The notes: generated from the letters alone by a model not told the origin. Shown: positions 47,493 through 56,110, counted from the first letter of the stretch. The stretch is DNA of 64,000 nucleotides from Nocardioides sp. Root682 (GCF_001427795.1 NZ_LMHJ01000005.1:105194-169193), one strand, 5' to 3'. Numbers and translations: made by a program.

Positions 47493-48161
47493 GTGCCTCT
47501 TGTCCGGCTGCCCGTGCGCCGTCTCCTGAACCGTTCCGTCCATGCTGTCTGGCGGTGGGTCGAGCAGGTCGGCGACGTCGCTCCGGGCACCGATCTGGCC
47601 GACGGGTTCGGTCGATTCGGGCGGGGCAGCTGCCTCGGCTTCCCCATCGCCACGGTGTACGGCGCCAGCGCCATCCACGTCGGCGAGGACACCCTGATCG
47701 GGCGTTTCGCCACCCTCTCGGTCGGTTACGGACCGACGCAGGCGGTGCTGCCCACGCGCGGGCTGGTGATCGGCGACCGGTGCGTCCTCGGCGCCCGGAT
47801 CTGTGTCACGGCGCACGAGTCGATCACGATCGGGGACGACGTGTGGTTCGGCCAGGACGTGTTCATCTCGGACGCCAGCCATGGCTACCAGGACCCCGAC
47901 GTCCCGGTGGGCCAGCAGTTCGGAGCGCACCAGCCGGTCAGCATCGGCTCCGGATCCTGGATCGGGCACGGGGCGATCATCCTTCCGGGCGCGACCATCG
48001 GGCGCAACGCCGTGGTGGCGGCAGGTTCGGTGGTTCGAGGCACGGTGCCGGACCACACCGTCGTGGGAGGCGTTCCCGCCCGTGTCATCCGGCGGCTCGA
48101 ACCGGGCGTCGGCTGGATCGTGCCGACCGCTAAGGTGGAGGCCTCCCACCCCGCTTCGTGA
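47493..48161 (+). CDS. left-handed beta-helix acyltransferase
   Basis: 222-residue hexapeptide-repeat acetyltransferase-like protein. Repeats run from about residue 60 to 205 and include VIGDRCVLGARICVTAH, ITIGDDVWFGQDVFI, VSIGSGSWIGHGAIILPGATIGRNAVVAAGSVV and VGGVPARVIRR. A catalytic-type His is in DASHGYQD. O-acetylation of a sugar or wall polymer is likely. GTG at 47493 lies six bases from TAACCT. It is followed by the CNNM gene at nine bases. Confidence 0.88.
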   Translation: MPLVRLPVRRLLNRSVHAVWRWVEQVGDVAPGTDLADGFGRFGRGSCLGFPIATVYGASAIHVGEDTLIGRFATLSVGYGPTQAVLPTRGLVIGDRCVLGARICVTAHESITIGDDVWFGQDVFISDASHGYQDPDVPVGQQFGAHQPVSIGSGSWIGHGAIILPGATIGRNAVVAAGSVVRGTVPDHTVVGGVPARVIRRLEPGVGWIVPTAKVEASHPAS

Positions 48162-48170
48162 AGGACCCTG

Positions 48171-49511
48171 ATGACCGCCTGGCTGTTGCTGGGACTTGCC
48201 ATCCTCCTGATCGTGGCGTGCGGCCTCTTCGTCGCCGCCGAGTTCGCGTTCGTGACCGTCGACCGCGGTCAGGTCGACCGCGCTGCCGACCAGGGTGATC
48301 ATGCGGCGATCGGCGTGCAGAAGGCGCTGCGCTCGTTGTCGACCCAGCTGTCCGGCGCGCAGGTCGGCATCACGATCACCAACCTCGCGATCGGTTTCCT
48401 CGCTGAGCCAGCCATCGCCGAGCTGCTGCGCGACCCCTTGCGCAGCGCAGGGGTCTCCGAGGGTGCCGTCTCACCGGTCGCCGTGGGCACCGGCCTGGTC
48501 CTGAGCACGTTCTTCACGATGCTGGTCGGCGAGCTGGTCCCGAAGAACGTCGCGATCGCGCTCCCGATGACCACTGCTCGCCTCACCCAGCGGCCGATGC
48601 GTGCCTTCACCGCTCTGGCCGCCGGCCCGATCAAGGTCCTCAACGGCAGCGCCAACGCCATCGTCCGACGGCTCGGGGTCGAGCCCCAGGAGGAGCTGCG
48701 TTCCGCACGCAGCTCGACCGAGCTCGCCTCGCTGATCCAGCGCTCCGCCGACGAAGGCACGCTCGACGCCGACACGGCCGAGCTGATGGAGAGATCCGTC
48801 GAGTTCGGCACCCGCACAGCGGGGGAGATCATGACCCCTCGGGTGCGGACCCGGTCGCTGGAGGCCAACGACCGCGCCAGCGCGGTCATTGCCCTGGCCC
48901 GCGAGTCCGGCAACTCCCGGTTTCCCGTGCTCGACGAGTCCGACACGGTCGTCGGAACCGTGCACGTCAAGAACGCCGTCGCCCTGCCGTTGCACGAGCG
49001 CGCGACCACCAAGGTCAAGCACCTGATGGCCCGGCCCATCGTGGTCCCCGATTCCCTGCGACTGGATCCGCTGATGGCCCTGCTGCGCGCCGACGGGTTC
49101 CAGATGGCCATCGTCCTGGACGAGTACGGCGACCATGCCGGCATCGTGACGCTCGAGGACGTGATCGAGGAGATCGTCGGTGACATCGCCGACGAGCACG
49201 ACCGGCTGGGCAGTCGCGGACGCCTGCGACGCGACGGCACCTGGTCGCTGTCCGGCCTGCTGCGCCCCGACGAGGTCGAGGACCTCACCGGTGTCGAGCT
49301 GCCGGAGGGCGAGGACTACGACACGGTCGCTGGCCTGGTCCTGCAGGTGCTCGGCCGGATCCCGGAATCGGGCGACCGGGCCGTCGTACCCCTGGCACCC
49401 GAGGGTGAGGACGACGACGAGCCGGCTCGACGGGCGGTGCTGACCGTCGACCACATGGACGGGCTGCGCATCGACCGGATCTCGCTGCGCGTGGAGGCCA
49501 TCGATGAGTGA
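48171..49511 (+). CDS. CNNM/HlyC-CorC family transporter (DUF21, CBS pair, CorC_HlyC)
   Basis: 446-residue membrane protein. The DUF21/CNNM domain (about residues 1-195) has four hydrophobic helices and GAQVGITITNLAIGFLAEPAI. A CBS pair covers about 215-340 (MTPRVRTRSLE and ITLEDVIEEIVGDI, ending at residue 335), and a CorC_HlyC domain ends the protein (about 355-440). This group is linked to magnesium or cobalt efflux and, in mycobacteria, to lipid homeostasis. ATG 48171 follows AAGGACC. It overlaps the paralogue below by eight bases. Confidence 0.9.
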   Translation: MTAWLLLGLAILLIVACGLFVAAEFAFVTVDRGQVDRAADQGDHAAIGVQKALRSLSTQLSGAQVGITITNLAIGFLAEPAIAELLRDPLRSAGVSEGAVSPVAVGTGLVLSTFFTMLVGELVPKNVAIALPMTTARLTQRPMRAFTALAAGPIKVLNGSANAIVRRLGVEPQEELRSARSSTELASLIQRSADEGTLDADTAELMERSVEFGTRTAGEIMTPRVRTRSLEANDRASAVIALARESGNSRFPVLDESDTVVGTVHVKNAVALPLHERATTKVKHLMARPIVVPDSLRLDPLMALLRADGFQMAIVLDEYGDHAGIVTLEDVIEEIVGDIADEHDRLGSRGRLRRDGTWSLSGLLRPDEVEDLTGVELPEGEDYDTVAGLVLQVLGRIPESGDRAVVPLAPEGEDDDEPARRAVLTVDHMDGLRIDRISLRVEAIDE

Positions 49512-50571
49512 CGCCGCTGCCATCCTGCTCGCCGTCTTCCTGCTGGCCGCCAACGCGTTCTTCGTCGGTGCCGAGTTCGCCCTGATCTCTGCACGTCGCA
49601 GCCAGATCGAGCCCCGGGCCCAGGCCGGTTCCCGGATGGCGAAGATCACGCTGGCCGCGATGGAGCGGGTCTCGCAGATGATGGCGGGCGCGCAGCTCGG
49701 CATCACGATCTGCTCACTGGGCCTCGGCGCCGTGGGGGAGCCGGCCCTGGCTCACCTGATCGAGCCCGTGTTCCACGAGCTCCACGTGCCCGATGGATGG
49801 TTGCACCCGGTCGCCTTCGTGCTCGCGATGACCATCGTGGTGTTCCTGCACGTCGTCCTCGGCGAGATGGTGCCCAAGAACCTCGCCATCGCCGGCCCCG
49901 ATCGTGCGGCCCTGATCCTGGGCCCGCCGATGTACGGCATCGTGCTGGTGCTGCGTCCGGTCATCGTGGTCATCAACGCCTTCGCGAACGGCATCCTGCG
50001 GCTGCTCCACATCGAGCCCAAGGACGAGATCGGCAGCACCTACACCCGCGAGGAGGTGGCCGCGCTGGTCGAGGAGTCGCACGGTGAGGGTCTGCTCGCC
50101 GAGGACGAGTACGGCCGCCTGGCCGGCGCGCTCGGCTTCACGGAGAAGACGATCGCCGAGGTGGCCATGAGTCAGGACTCCCTGGCCACCGTCGTGCGCG
50201 GCTCCACCGGCGCCGATGTGGAGGCCATCTGTGCGGCGACGGGCTTCAGCCGCTTCCCGGTGGTGTCCGACGACGCCGAAGGGCCCGGCGAGCTGATCGG
50301 GTACCTGCACATCAAGGACGTCCTGGAGCCCGACGAGGAGCGCCGCATGCGGCCGGTGGGCGACCGCTGGATCCGTCCGTTCGCGACCGTCACGCCGGAC
50401 ACGCCACTGCACGACGCGCTGGAGGTCCTCCAGCGCCGTGGATCCCACATGGCCCGAGTCGTCGACGCCGACGGTACGACGCTCGGCGTCGCGGCGCTCG
50501 AGGACGTGATCGAGGAACTCGTCGGCGTCATCCGCGATGCGGCGCACTCCGACGAGCAGGCGGCCAACTAG
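49504..50571 (+). CDS. CNNM/CBS family transporter lacking CorC_HlyC
   Basis: 355-residue paralogue of the previous gene: DUF21 domain (about residues 1-195; AGAQLGITICSLGLGAVGEPAL) and CBS pair (about 215-345; LEDVIEELVGV), but no C-terminal CorC_HlyC domain. A conserved EMVPKNLAIAGP is in the membrane domain. ATG 49504 overlaps the preceding stop. Pairs of this type, one long and one short, may form heterodimers. Ion specificity is not visible. Confidence 0.9.
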   Translation: MSDAAAILLAVFLLAANAFFVGAEFALISARRSQIEPRAQAGSRMAKITLAAMERVSQMMAGAQLGITICSLGLGAVGEPALAHLIEPVFHELHVPDGWLHPVAFVLAMTIVVFLHVVLGEMVPKNLAIAGPDRAALILGPPMYGIVLVLRPVIVVINAFANGILRLLHIEPKDEIGSTYTREEVAALVEESHGEGLLAEDEYGRLAGALGFTEKTIAEVAMSQDSLATVVRGSTGADVEAICAATGFSRFPVVSDDAEGPGELIGYLHIKDVLEPDEERRMRPVGDRWIRPFATVTPDTPLHDALEVLQRRGSHMARVVDADGTTLGVAALEDVIEELVGVIRDAAHSDEQAAN

Positions 50572-50581
50572 GGTGGCGATC

Positions 50582-51205
50582 GTGGGTGCACCCGAGACGC
50601 GCGACGAGGCTGCCGCGGGCCGTCAGGTGCTGACCGTTCCCAACGTGATCAGTGCCTCACGGCTGCTCGGCGTCCCGCTGTTCCTCTGGTTGGTGCTCGG
50701 TCCCGAGGCCGATGTGTGGGCGCTGGTCGTCCTCATGGTCGCTGGCGGCACGGACTTCCTCGACGGCTGGCTCGCCCGCAAGCTGAACCAGCAGTCCGAG
50801 CTGGGCCGCCTGCTGGACCCGGTCGCTGACCGGTTCTACATCCTGGCCGTGGTGATCGGTCTCGCCCTGCGTGACGTGATCCCGTGGTGGGTCGCGGCAT
50901 CCCTGCCGTTGCGCGACCTGCTGCTGTGGGGCCTGGTGCCGCTGCTGCGGACCCGTGGCTACAGCGCCCTGCCGGTGCACTTCCTGGGCAAGGCCGCGAC
51001 CTTCAACCTGCTCTACGCCTTCCCGTTGCTGTTCCTGGGTGACGGCGAGGGCACGGTCGCCACGCTCGCGCAGATCTTCGGCTGGTCCCTCGCGCTGTGG
51101 GGGATCGGCCTGTACTGGTGGGCCGGCGTCCTGTACGCGTGGCAGGTCCGCAAGCTGCTGGCCACCACCGAGCGGCGCCCACGTGGGGCGGGCTCGCGTG
51201 GCTGA
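50582..51205 (+). CDS. CDP-alcohol phosphatidyltransferase
   Basis: 207-residue integral membrane enzyme with the complete family motif D-G-x2-A-R-x8-G-x3-D-x3-D in TDFLDGWLARKLNQQSELG followed by RLLDPVADR. It transfers a phosphatidyl group from CDP-diacylglycerol to an alcohol, probably glycerol-3-phosphate, given the gene order that matches mycobacterial Rv1822 (pgsA2). About six membrane helices are seen. GTG 50582 follows AGGGTGG; GTG 50573 is an alternative. It overlaps the DUF881 gene by eight bases. Confidence 0.88.
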   Translation: MGAPETRDEAAAGRQVLTVPNVISASRLLGVPLFLWLVLGPEADVWALVVLMVAGGTDFLDGWLARKLNQQSELGRLLDPVADRFYILAVVIGLALRDVIPWWVAASLPLRDLLLWGLVPLLRTRGYSALPVHFLGKAATFNLLYAFPLLFLGDGEGTVATLAQIFGWSLALWGIGLYWWAGVLYAWQVRKLLATTERRPRGAGSRG

Positions 51206-52043
51206 CACCATCGACCGGACACGGACCCCGCTGCTGACCCTGATCACCCTGGAGGCGCTCGACCGCGACTACCAGGCGGCTGCGTCGAGGCGCGGTCCCG
51301 ACACCCGCGAGGGTCCCGGCTCGCGGGTTGCCGTCGTCCTCGTGGTGGCGGCCTTCGCGATGCTGGTCACGGTCGCCGCGGTCCAGACCTCGCAGAACGC
51401 CGATGTCGACGACGCCAGCCGGGCCAGCCTGATCTCGCGGATCGAGTCACGCCGTGCGGTCGTGGGTGACCTGCAGGCCGACATCGCTGACCAGCGCTCC
51501 GCGAACACCGCTGCTGAGGCGACGCTGCGGTCCCTGGGCTCTCGCTATGGCGACACCCGGGCGGACGCGACCGCGGCGGGTGCCCTCACGGGTTTCGAGC
51601 CGGTCACCGGTGACGGCGTCCGCGCCATCCTGGACGACCCGCCCGACGCCGGCGAGGACGACGAGGTCGTGCGCGATGCGGACCTCGCGCTGCTGGCCAA
51701 CGCGTTCTGGGCGGCGGGCGCCGAGGCGATCTCCATCAACGGCCAGCGGCTCTCTCCGGTGACCGGTATCCGCAACTCCGGCGAACCGGTCGAGGTCAAC
51801 GGAGTCGGGATCGCGCCGCCGTACACGATCCTGGTCATCGGCAACCAGCGCACCCTTGCGGCCAACTTCGTCGACACGTCCAGCGGCCTGGCGTTCCTCG
51901 CGCTGAAGGACCAGTACGGCTTTCCGTACGGCATGGACAACGAGGACGACCTGCACCTTCCGGCGGCACCCGCATCCCTGCGGGGGCTACGGTCGGCGAC
52001 GGTGCTGACCAATCCCAAGATCGAAGGAGGTGACGCGCCGTGA
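51198..52043 (+). CDS. DUF881 family protein
   Basis: 281-residue membrane-anchored protein. A short cytoplasmic start, one transmembrane helix (about residues 38-60; VAVVLVVAAFAMLVTVAAV), a coiled-coil (about 68-105) and a DUF881 domain (about 120-275; DADLALLANAFWAAGAEAISINGQRLSPVTGIR). The order DUF881-Sbp-DUF881 is conserved in actinobacteria (Rv1823-Rv1825), with links to cell envelope or division. GTG at 51198 follows GGGGCGG. Its stop overlaps the Sbp start. Confidence 0.88.
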   Translation: MADTIDRTRTPLLTLITLEALDRDYQAAASRRGPDTREGPGSRVAVVLVVAAFAMLVTVAAVQTSQNADVDDASRASLISRIESRRAVVGDLQADIADQRSANTAAEATLRSLGSRYGDTRADATAAGALTGFEPVTGDGVRAILDDPPDAGEDDEVVRDADLALLANAFWAAGAEAISINGQRLSPVTGIRNSGEPVEVNGVGIAPPYTILVIGNQRTLAANFVDTSSGLAFLALKDQYGFPYGMDNEDDLHLPAAPASLRGLRSATVLTNPKIEGGDAP

Positions 52044-52372
52044 TCGCCGTTCTCGGTCTGTTGGTCGGGGTGACCCTCGGCTTCGTGCTGTCGCCCGACG
52101 TCCCGCAGTCACTGGAGTTCTACCTCCCCATCGCCGTGGTCGCCGCACTCGACGCCGTCTTCGGCGCGCTGCGCGCCTACCTCGACGGCATCTTCGACGA
52201 CAAGGTCTTCGTCGTCTCGTTCCTCAGCAACGTCGTGATCGCGGCCGGGATCGTGTACCTCGGCGACCGCCTCGGCGTCGGCGGTCAGCTCTCGACCGGC
52301 GTCATCGTCGTCCTCGGCATCCGGATCTTCACCAACGCCGCCGCCATCCGGAGGCATCTGTTCCATGCCTGA
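52040..52372 (+). CDS. sbp: small basic protein family (DUF1290)
   Basis: 110-residue protein with three membrane helices (about residues 3-17, 29-46 and 60-80). ALDAVFGALRAYLDGIFDDKVFVVSF and an FTNAAAIRRHLF end match the Sbp/DUF1290 family, found next to cell-division genes in Bacillus and between DUF881 genes in actinobacteria. GTG 52040 lies in a GTGA overlap with the first DUF881 gene, and the stop is overlapped by the second. Confidence 0.88.
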   Translation: MIAVLGLLVGVTLGFVLSPDVPQSLEFYLPIAVVAALDAVFGALRAYLDGIFDDKVFVVSFLSNVVIAAGIVYLGDRLGVGGQLSTGVIVVLGIRIFTNAAAIRRHLFHA

Positions 52373-53105
52373 GGAGAGCCCTGCCAGCACTGCTTCCGAG
52401 CGCCTCCGGCAGGCGCTCCTCCGGCCGTCACGCAAGCAGATCGTTGCTGGGCTGCTGCTGGCGATGCTGGGCTTTGCCGCCGTCACGCAGGTACGAGTCA
52501 CCGGGACCGACGAGACGTACGCCGGCCTGCGGCAACAGGACCTGATCGACCTGCTCGACGGACTGGCGGGCACCCGCCAGCGCGCCGAGGCCGAGGTCGA
52601 CCGGCTGGAGGACGTCGCTACCGACCTGCGCGACGACTCCACGAAGCGGCAGACGGCGCTCGACCAGGCTCAGAAATCGGTCGACAACCTCAACATCCTG
52701 GCCGGTCTCGTGCCCGTCACCGGCCCCGGCATCCGGGTCACGATCACCGAGGTCGACGGCCGGCTGAGCCTGGCTTCGCTGCTCGACACGATCCAGGAGC
52801 TGCGCACCGTCGGCGCCGAGGCGATGTCCATCAACGGCACCGTACGGGTCGTGGCGCAGACGTCCTTCGCCGAGACCGAGGGTGGATTCGCTGTCGACGG
52901 GGAGCAGGTCGAGGCGCCGTACGTCATCGATGTGATCGGCGAGCCCGGCGTGCTCAGGGGGGCGCTCACCTTCGCGCTGGGACCCAAGAAGCAGATCGAG
53001 GAGGACGGCGCGCGGATCGAAGCGCGGGAGCTGAAGGCGATCGACATCGAAGCTGTCGCGCGACGCGACCGGCCTCGATACGCCGCGCCTGATCAGGGGC
53101 AGTAA
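52365..53105 (+). CDS. DUF881 family protein
   Basis: 246-residue second DUF881 protein, a paralogue of the one two genes upstream (shared TIQELRTVGAEAMSINGTVRVVAQT pattern). One membrane helix (about 25-41), a coiled-coil (about 55-105) and the DUF881 domain (about 115-235). ATG 52365 overlaps the Sbp stop by eight bases. The three genes likely form one membrane complex. Confidence 0.88.
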   Translation: MPEESPASTASERLRQALLRPSRKQIVAGLLLAMLGFAAVTQVRVTGTDETYAGLRQQDLIDLLDGLAGTRQRAEAEVDRLEDVATDLRDDSTKRQTALDQAQKSVDNLNILAGLVPVTGPGIRVTITEVDGRLSLASLLDTIQELRTVGAEAMSINGTVRVVAQTSFAETEGGFAVDGEQVEAPYVIDVIGEPGVLRGALTFALGPKKQIEEDGARIEARELKAIDIEAVARRDRPRYAAPDQGQ

Positions 53106-53108
53106 TCT
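53103..53108 (+). promoter_or_regulatory. -10 element TAATCT for leaderless gcvH
   Basis: TAATCT with seven bases to the ATG at 53116, so the mRNA would begin at or next to the start codon. No ribosome site is visible. Confidence 0.5.
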
Positions 53109-53115
53109 TCTGGAC

Positions 53116-53505
53116 ATGACGAACCCCGCCGAGCTGAAGTACACCGTCGAGCACGAGTGGCTGCGTGAGCCCGGAGAGGTCGCCGGGTCCGTCCGGGTCG
53201 GCATCACCGACTTCGCCCAGGAGGCCCTCGGAGACATCGTCTACGTCTCCCTTCCCGAGATCGGTGCTGCGGTGAGCGCCGGCACCCCTTGCGGAGAGCT
53301 CGAGTCGACCAAGTCGGTCAGCGACGTCTACGCACCGGTCACCGGCGAGATCGTTGCGGTGAACGAGGCGCTCGACGCGACCCCCGAGCTGGTCAACAAC
53401 GATGCCTACGGCGCTGGCTGGCTCTTCGAAGTCATCCCCGCGGATCGCAGCGAGCTCGACGGATTGCTCGACGCGTCCGCATATGAGGCACAGCTCGACA
53501 CCTGA
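53116..53505 (+). CDS. gcvH: glycine cleavage system H protein
   Basis: 129-residue lipoyl carrier that shuttles the aminomethyl arm between GcvP, GcvT and GcvL. The lipoylation lysine is in ELESTKSVSDVYAPV near residue 65, and YTVEHEWLREPG and GITDFAQEALGDIVYVSLPE are typical. Length is normal. It lies 10 bases from the DUF881 gene but carries its own TAATCT -10, so it may also be made independently. gcvP is 2.8 kb downstream; gcvT is not in the window. Confidence 0.95.
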   Translation: MTNPAELKYTVEHEWLREPGEVAGSVRVGITDFAQEALGDIVYVSLPEIGAAVSAGTPCGELESTKSVSDVYAPVTGEIVAVNEALDATPELVNNDAYGAGWLFEVIPADRSELDGLLDASAYEAQLDT

Positions 53506-53555
53506 TCGGGTACGTTCGTCATCGACCAATCCGGACCCTTCAAGGAGCCCCCCTG

Positions 53556-54077
53556 ATGCCGTTCTGCACCGCCTGTGGTCGGCAGAACCCCGACGATGCG
53601 CGGTTCTGTTCCCAGTGCGGAACCCGCCTGGTCGAGCAGGACGCGGCGGCACCCGTCGTCAGCGACGCGACCGCCACCATCCAGTTCGGAGCCGGCGCTG
53701 CCGCCGATCGCGTGGAGACCTCTGACCGCGCGCTCAGCGCTGTGGACGCGGCTGCGGTCGACGCGCTGCCCAGCGGGCACGCGCTGCTGGTCGTCCAGAA
53801 GGGTCCCGGCTCGGGGAGCCGGTTCCTGCTGGACGCCGACGAGGTGAGCGCCGGACGTCACCCCGAGAGTGGCATCTTCCTCGACGACGTCACCGTCTCC
53901 CGCCGTCACGCCGTCTTCCGTCGTGATGGAGCGACCTTCACCGTCGAGGACGCGGGCAGCCTCAACGGCACCTACGTCAACCGCGACCGGATCGAGAAGA
54001 CGCAGCTCACGGACAGCGACGAGGTCCAGGTCGGGAAGTACCGCCTGGTCTTCTTCTCCGGTCACGAGAGCCTCTGA
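53556..54077 (+). CDS. zinc-ribbon and FHA domain protein (GarA-like)
   Basis: 173-residue protein. A zinc ribbon (MPFCTACGRQNPDDARFCSQCG, read as CxxC...CxxC) is followed by a linker and a FHA domain (about residues 75-165) with GRHPESGIFLDDVTVSRRHA and SLNGTYVNRDRI. The place between gcvH and a MerR gene is that of garA (Rv1827), an FHA switch for the 2-oxoglutarate node. In GarA the N-terminus has an ETTS phosphosite; here the linker reads SDATATIQF at a similar distance. Whether it is phosphorylated is unknown. The zinc ribbon is not part of mycobacterial GarA. Confidence 0.87.
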   Translation: MPFCTACGRQNPDDARFCSQCGTRLVEQDAAAPVVSDATATIQFGAGAAADRVETSDRALSAVDAAAVDALPSGHALLVVQKGPGSGSRFLLDADEVSAGRHPESGIFLDDVTVSRRHAVFRRDGATFTVEDAGSLNGTYVNRDRIEKTQLTDSDEVQVGKYRLVFFSGHESL

Positions 54078-54079
54078 GC

Positions 54080-54817
54080 ATGGCCGTGGCCCTTGCCCGC
54101 GGTGAGCGGGACCCCCTGCTCAACATCGGGCAGGTCCTGGAAATGCTGGAGCCCGACTTCGGCGGCCTGATCAGCATCTCCAAGCTGCGTGGCCTCGAGG
54201 ACGACGGGTTGATCAAGCCGGACCGCACGGCGGCCGGCTACCGCAAGTTCTCCACGGCCGATGTCGAGCGGTTGCGCTACATCCTGCGGATGCAGCGTGA
54301 TCACTACCTGCCGCGCCGGGTGATCCGCGAGCACCTCGACGCGATGGACCGGGGCCTCGAGCCGCCGGCGCCCGACCCCGTCGTGCCCACGGTGCCCAAG
54401 GTGGCCATCGGAGTCGACGGTCTGCCCGCGCCCGAGTCGTTTCGTCGTACCGACAAGTTGCGACTCTCGCGCAAGGAGCTCATCAAGGTGGCAGAGATCG
54501 ACGAGCAGCTGCTCGGACAGCTCGAGGACTTCGCGCTGATCACCCCCTCGGCCACCGGGCACTACGACACCGACGCCCTGGTCATCGCACAGACGGCCCG
54601 CGAGCTCGCCGACTTCGGCATCGAGCCGCGCCACCTGCGTGCTTTCCGGACCGCTGCCGACCGTGAGGTCGGGCTCATCCAGCAGGTCGTCGCGCCGGTG
54701 CGCGGCGGTCGCGACGCAGGAGCCAACGCCCGGGCCGAGGAAGCGATCAGCGAGCTCGCCGCTCTTTCGGTGCGGCTGCACGCGACCCTCGTCAAGGCCG
54801 GGCTGCGCCGCATCTGA
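54080..54817 (+). CDS. ftsR: MerR family regulator (FtsR-like)
   Basis: 245-residue MerR-type regulator. The N-terminal winged HTH (about residues 12-85) has NIGQVLEMLEPDFGGLISISKLRGLEDDGLIKP and YRKFSTADVERLRYILRMQRDHYLP. The rest is helical with no metal-binding cysteine. By order it corresponds to Rv1828 and corynebacterial FtsR, an activator of ftsZ. It is two bases from the FHA gene, so they are co-transcribed. Confidence 0.87.
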   Translation: MAVALARGERDPLLNIGQVLEMLEPDFGGLISISKLRGLEDDGLIKPDRTAAGYRKFSTADVERLRYILRMQRDHYLPRRVIREHLDAMDRGLEPPAPDPVVPTVPKVAIGVDGLPAPESFRRTDKLRLSRKELIKVAEIDEQLLGQLEDFALITPSATGHYDTDALVIAQTARELADFGIEPRHLRAFRTAADREVGLIQQVVAPVRGGRDAGANARAEEAISELAALSVRLHATLVKAGLRRI

Positions 54818-54846
54818 TCCGGGCTCGCGCGCTGCGCTGCGCGCAG

Positions 54847-54852
54847 TAGGCT
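54847..54852 (+). promoter_or_regulatory. -10 element TAGGCT for a leaderless transcript
   Basis: TAGGCT with six bases to the ATG at 54859. There is no ribosome site, suggesting a leaderless mRNA for the DUF151 gene. Confidence 0.5.
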
Positions 54853-54858
54853 GGAGCC

Positions 54859-55347
54859 ATGCGCGAGGTCGAGGTCCTGGGAGTCCGGGTGGAGATGCCG
54901 TCCAACCAGCCCATCGTGCTGCTCCGGGAATCGAGCGGCGAGCGCTATCTGCCGATCTGGATCGGCGCGGTCGAGGCCACCGCGATCGCCTTCGCCCAGC
55001 AGGGGGTGACCCCGCCGCGGCCGCTGACCCATGACCTGATGCGTGACATCCTCACCGCAACGGGTTCGGACCTCTCCGAGGTGCGGATCACCGACGTGAA
55101 GGACGGCGTCTTCTTCGCGACGCTGGTGTTCGCCTCCGGGGTGGAGGTGAGCGCGCGTCCGTCGGACTCGATCGCGCTGGCCCTGCGCACCGGCACCACC
55201 ATCTACTGCGAGGACGCGGTGCTCGCCGAGGCCGGCATCGCCGCGCCCGCCGAGGAGGAGGACGAGGTCGAGCGGTTCCGCGAGTTCCTCGACCACGTCT
55301 CCGCCGACGACTTCGAGGCAGAGGATCTCGGCCCCAGCGAGGGTTGA
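54859..55347 (+). CDS. bifunctional nuclease family protein (DUF151)
   Basis: 162-residue DUF151 protein. VRVEMPSNQPIVLLRESSGERYLPIWIGAVEATAIAF is cut into the family signature (LPIWIG and EA.AI), followed by RPLTHDLM, VRITDVKDGVFFATLVF and RPSDSIALALR. The fold has been given RNase/DNase activity in some members. The order matches Rv1829. It is followed by a clear hairpin terminator. Confidence 0.9.
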   Translation: MREVEVLGVRVEMPSNQPIVLLRESSGERYLPIWIGAVEATAIAFAQQGVTPPRPLTHDLMRDILTATGSDLSEVRITDVKDGVFFATLVFASGVEVSARPSDSIALALRTGTTIYCEDAVLAEAGIAAPAEEEDEVERFREFLDHVSADDFEAEDLGPSEG

Positions 55348-55356
55348 TTTCAAAGT

Positions 55357-55385
55357 CTCAGCCTCAACCTCACCTTGAGGCTGAG
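55357..55385 (+). terminator. terminator after the DUF151 gene
   Basis: Perfect 11-bp arms CTCAGCCTCAA (55357-55367) and TTGAGGCTGAG (55375-55385) with a seven-base loop, followed by GGTTTT. It lies ten bases from the stop. Confidence 0.78.
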
Positions 55386-55414
55386 GGTTTTCCACGACAC
55401 GCCCAGTGACGTCT

Positions 55415-55460
55415 TTGACCGACCCGGACTGCCGCCGTACCTTGAAGTGTCGAATGACAC
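55415..55460 (+). promoter_or_regulatory. promoter with operator-like inverted repeat for the second MerR gene
   Basis: TTGACC (55415-55420), 17 bp, TACCTT (55438-55443), a good vegetative promoter. GTGTC-GAAT-GACAC (55447-55460) covers the predicted start point, a place suited for repression, possibly by the MerR product itself. Confidence 0.6.
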
Positions 55461-55489
55461 GCATGAATGTTGGATCCCGTGGAGGACCA

Positions 55490-56095
55490 GTGAACGAGCA
55501 GCAGCCGGAGACGGCACAGCAGTCCGCACAGCGTGATGCTGAGGCGGCCGCCGCCGCGGAGGAGCAAGGGCTTCTCTTCTCCGACGACGTTTCCCCGGTC
55601 CCGAGCGACCTCGGGTACCGCGGTCCGACGGCGTGCAACGCCGCCGGCATCACCTACCGGCAGCTGGACTACTGGGCGCGCACGGGGCTGATCGAGCCCA
55701 GCGTTCGCGGCGCCAAGGGCTCCGGCTCGCAACGGCTCTACAGCTTCCGCGACATCCTGATCCTGAAGATCATCAAGCGCCTGCTCGACGCCGGCATCTC
55801 GTTGCAGCAGATCCGCACCGCGGTGAGCCACCTGCGCGAGCGCGGCACCGACGACCTGACCCAGGTCACGTTGATGAGCGACGGCGCCTCGGTCTACGAG
55901 TGCACCAGCAACGACGAGGTCATCGACCTCCTCCAGGGCGGCCAGGGCGTGTTCGGCATCGCGATCGGCGGCGTCTGGCGCGAGATCGAGGGCACGCTTG
56001 CCCAGCTGCCGAGTGAGCACGCTGATGCCGAGGTCGGCGAGACCAGCGAGGGCGACGAGCTCGCTGCGCGGCGCGCCGCGCGCATCGTCAGTTAG
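55490..56095 (+). CDS. MerR family regulator
   Basis: 201-residue MerR-type protein. An acidic/Ala-rich N-terminal extension of about 45 residues is followed by a HTH (ACNAAGITYRQLDYWARTGLIEPSVRG, then SFRDILILKIIKRLLDAGISLQQIRTAV) and a C-terminal ligand-like domain without metal cysteines. By order it is the counterpart of Rv1830. GTG 55490 follows GGAGGACC; it has its own promoter and a terminator on each side, so it is monocistronic. Its target is unknown. Confidence 0.88.
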   Translation: MNEQQPETAQQSAQRDAEAAAAAEEQGLLFSDDVSPVPSDLGYRGPTACNAAGITYRQLDYWARTGLIEPSVRGAKGSGSQRLYSFRDILILKIIKRLLDAGISLQQIRTAVSHLRERGTDDLTQVTLMSDGASVYECTSNDEVIDLLQGGQGVFGIAIGGVWREIEGTLAQLPSEHADAEVGETSEGDELAARRAARIVS

Positions 56096-56110
56096 GCCAG
56101 TCTTTCCGAC

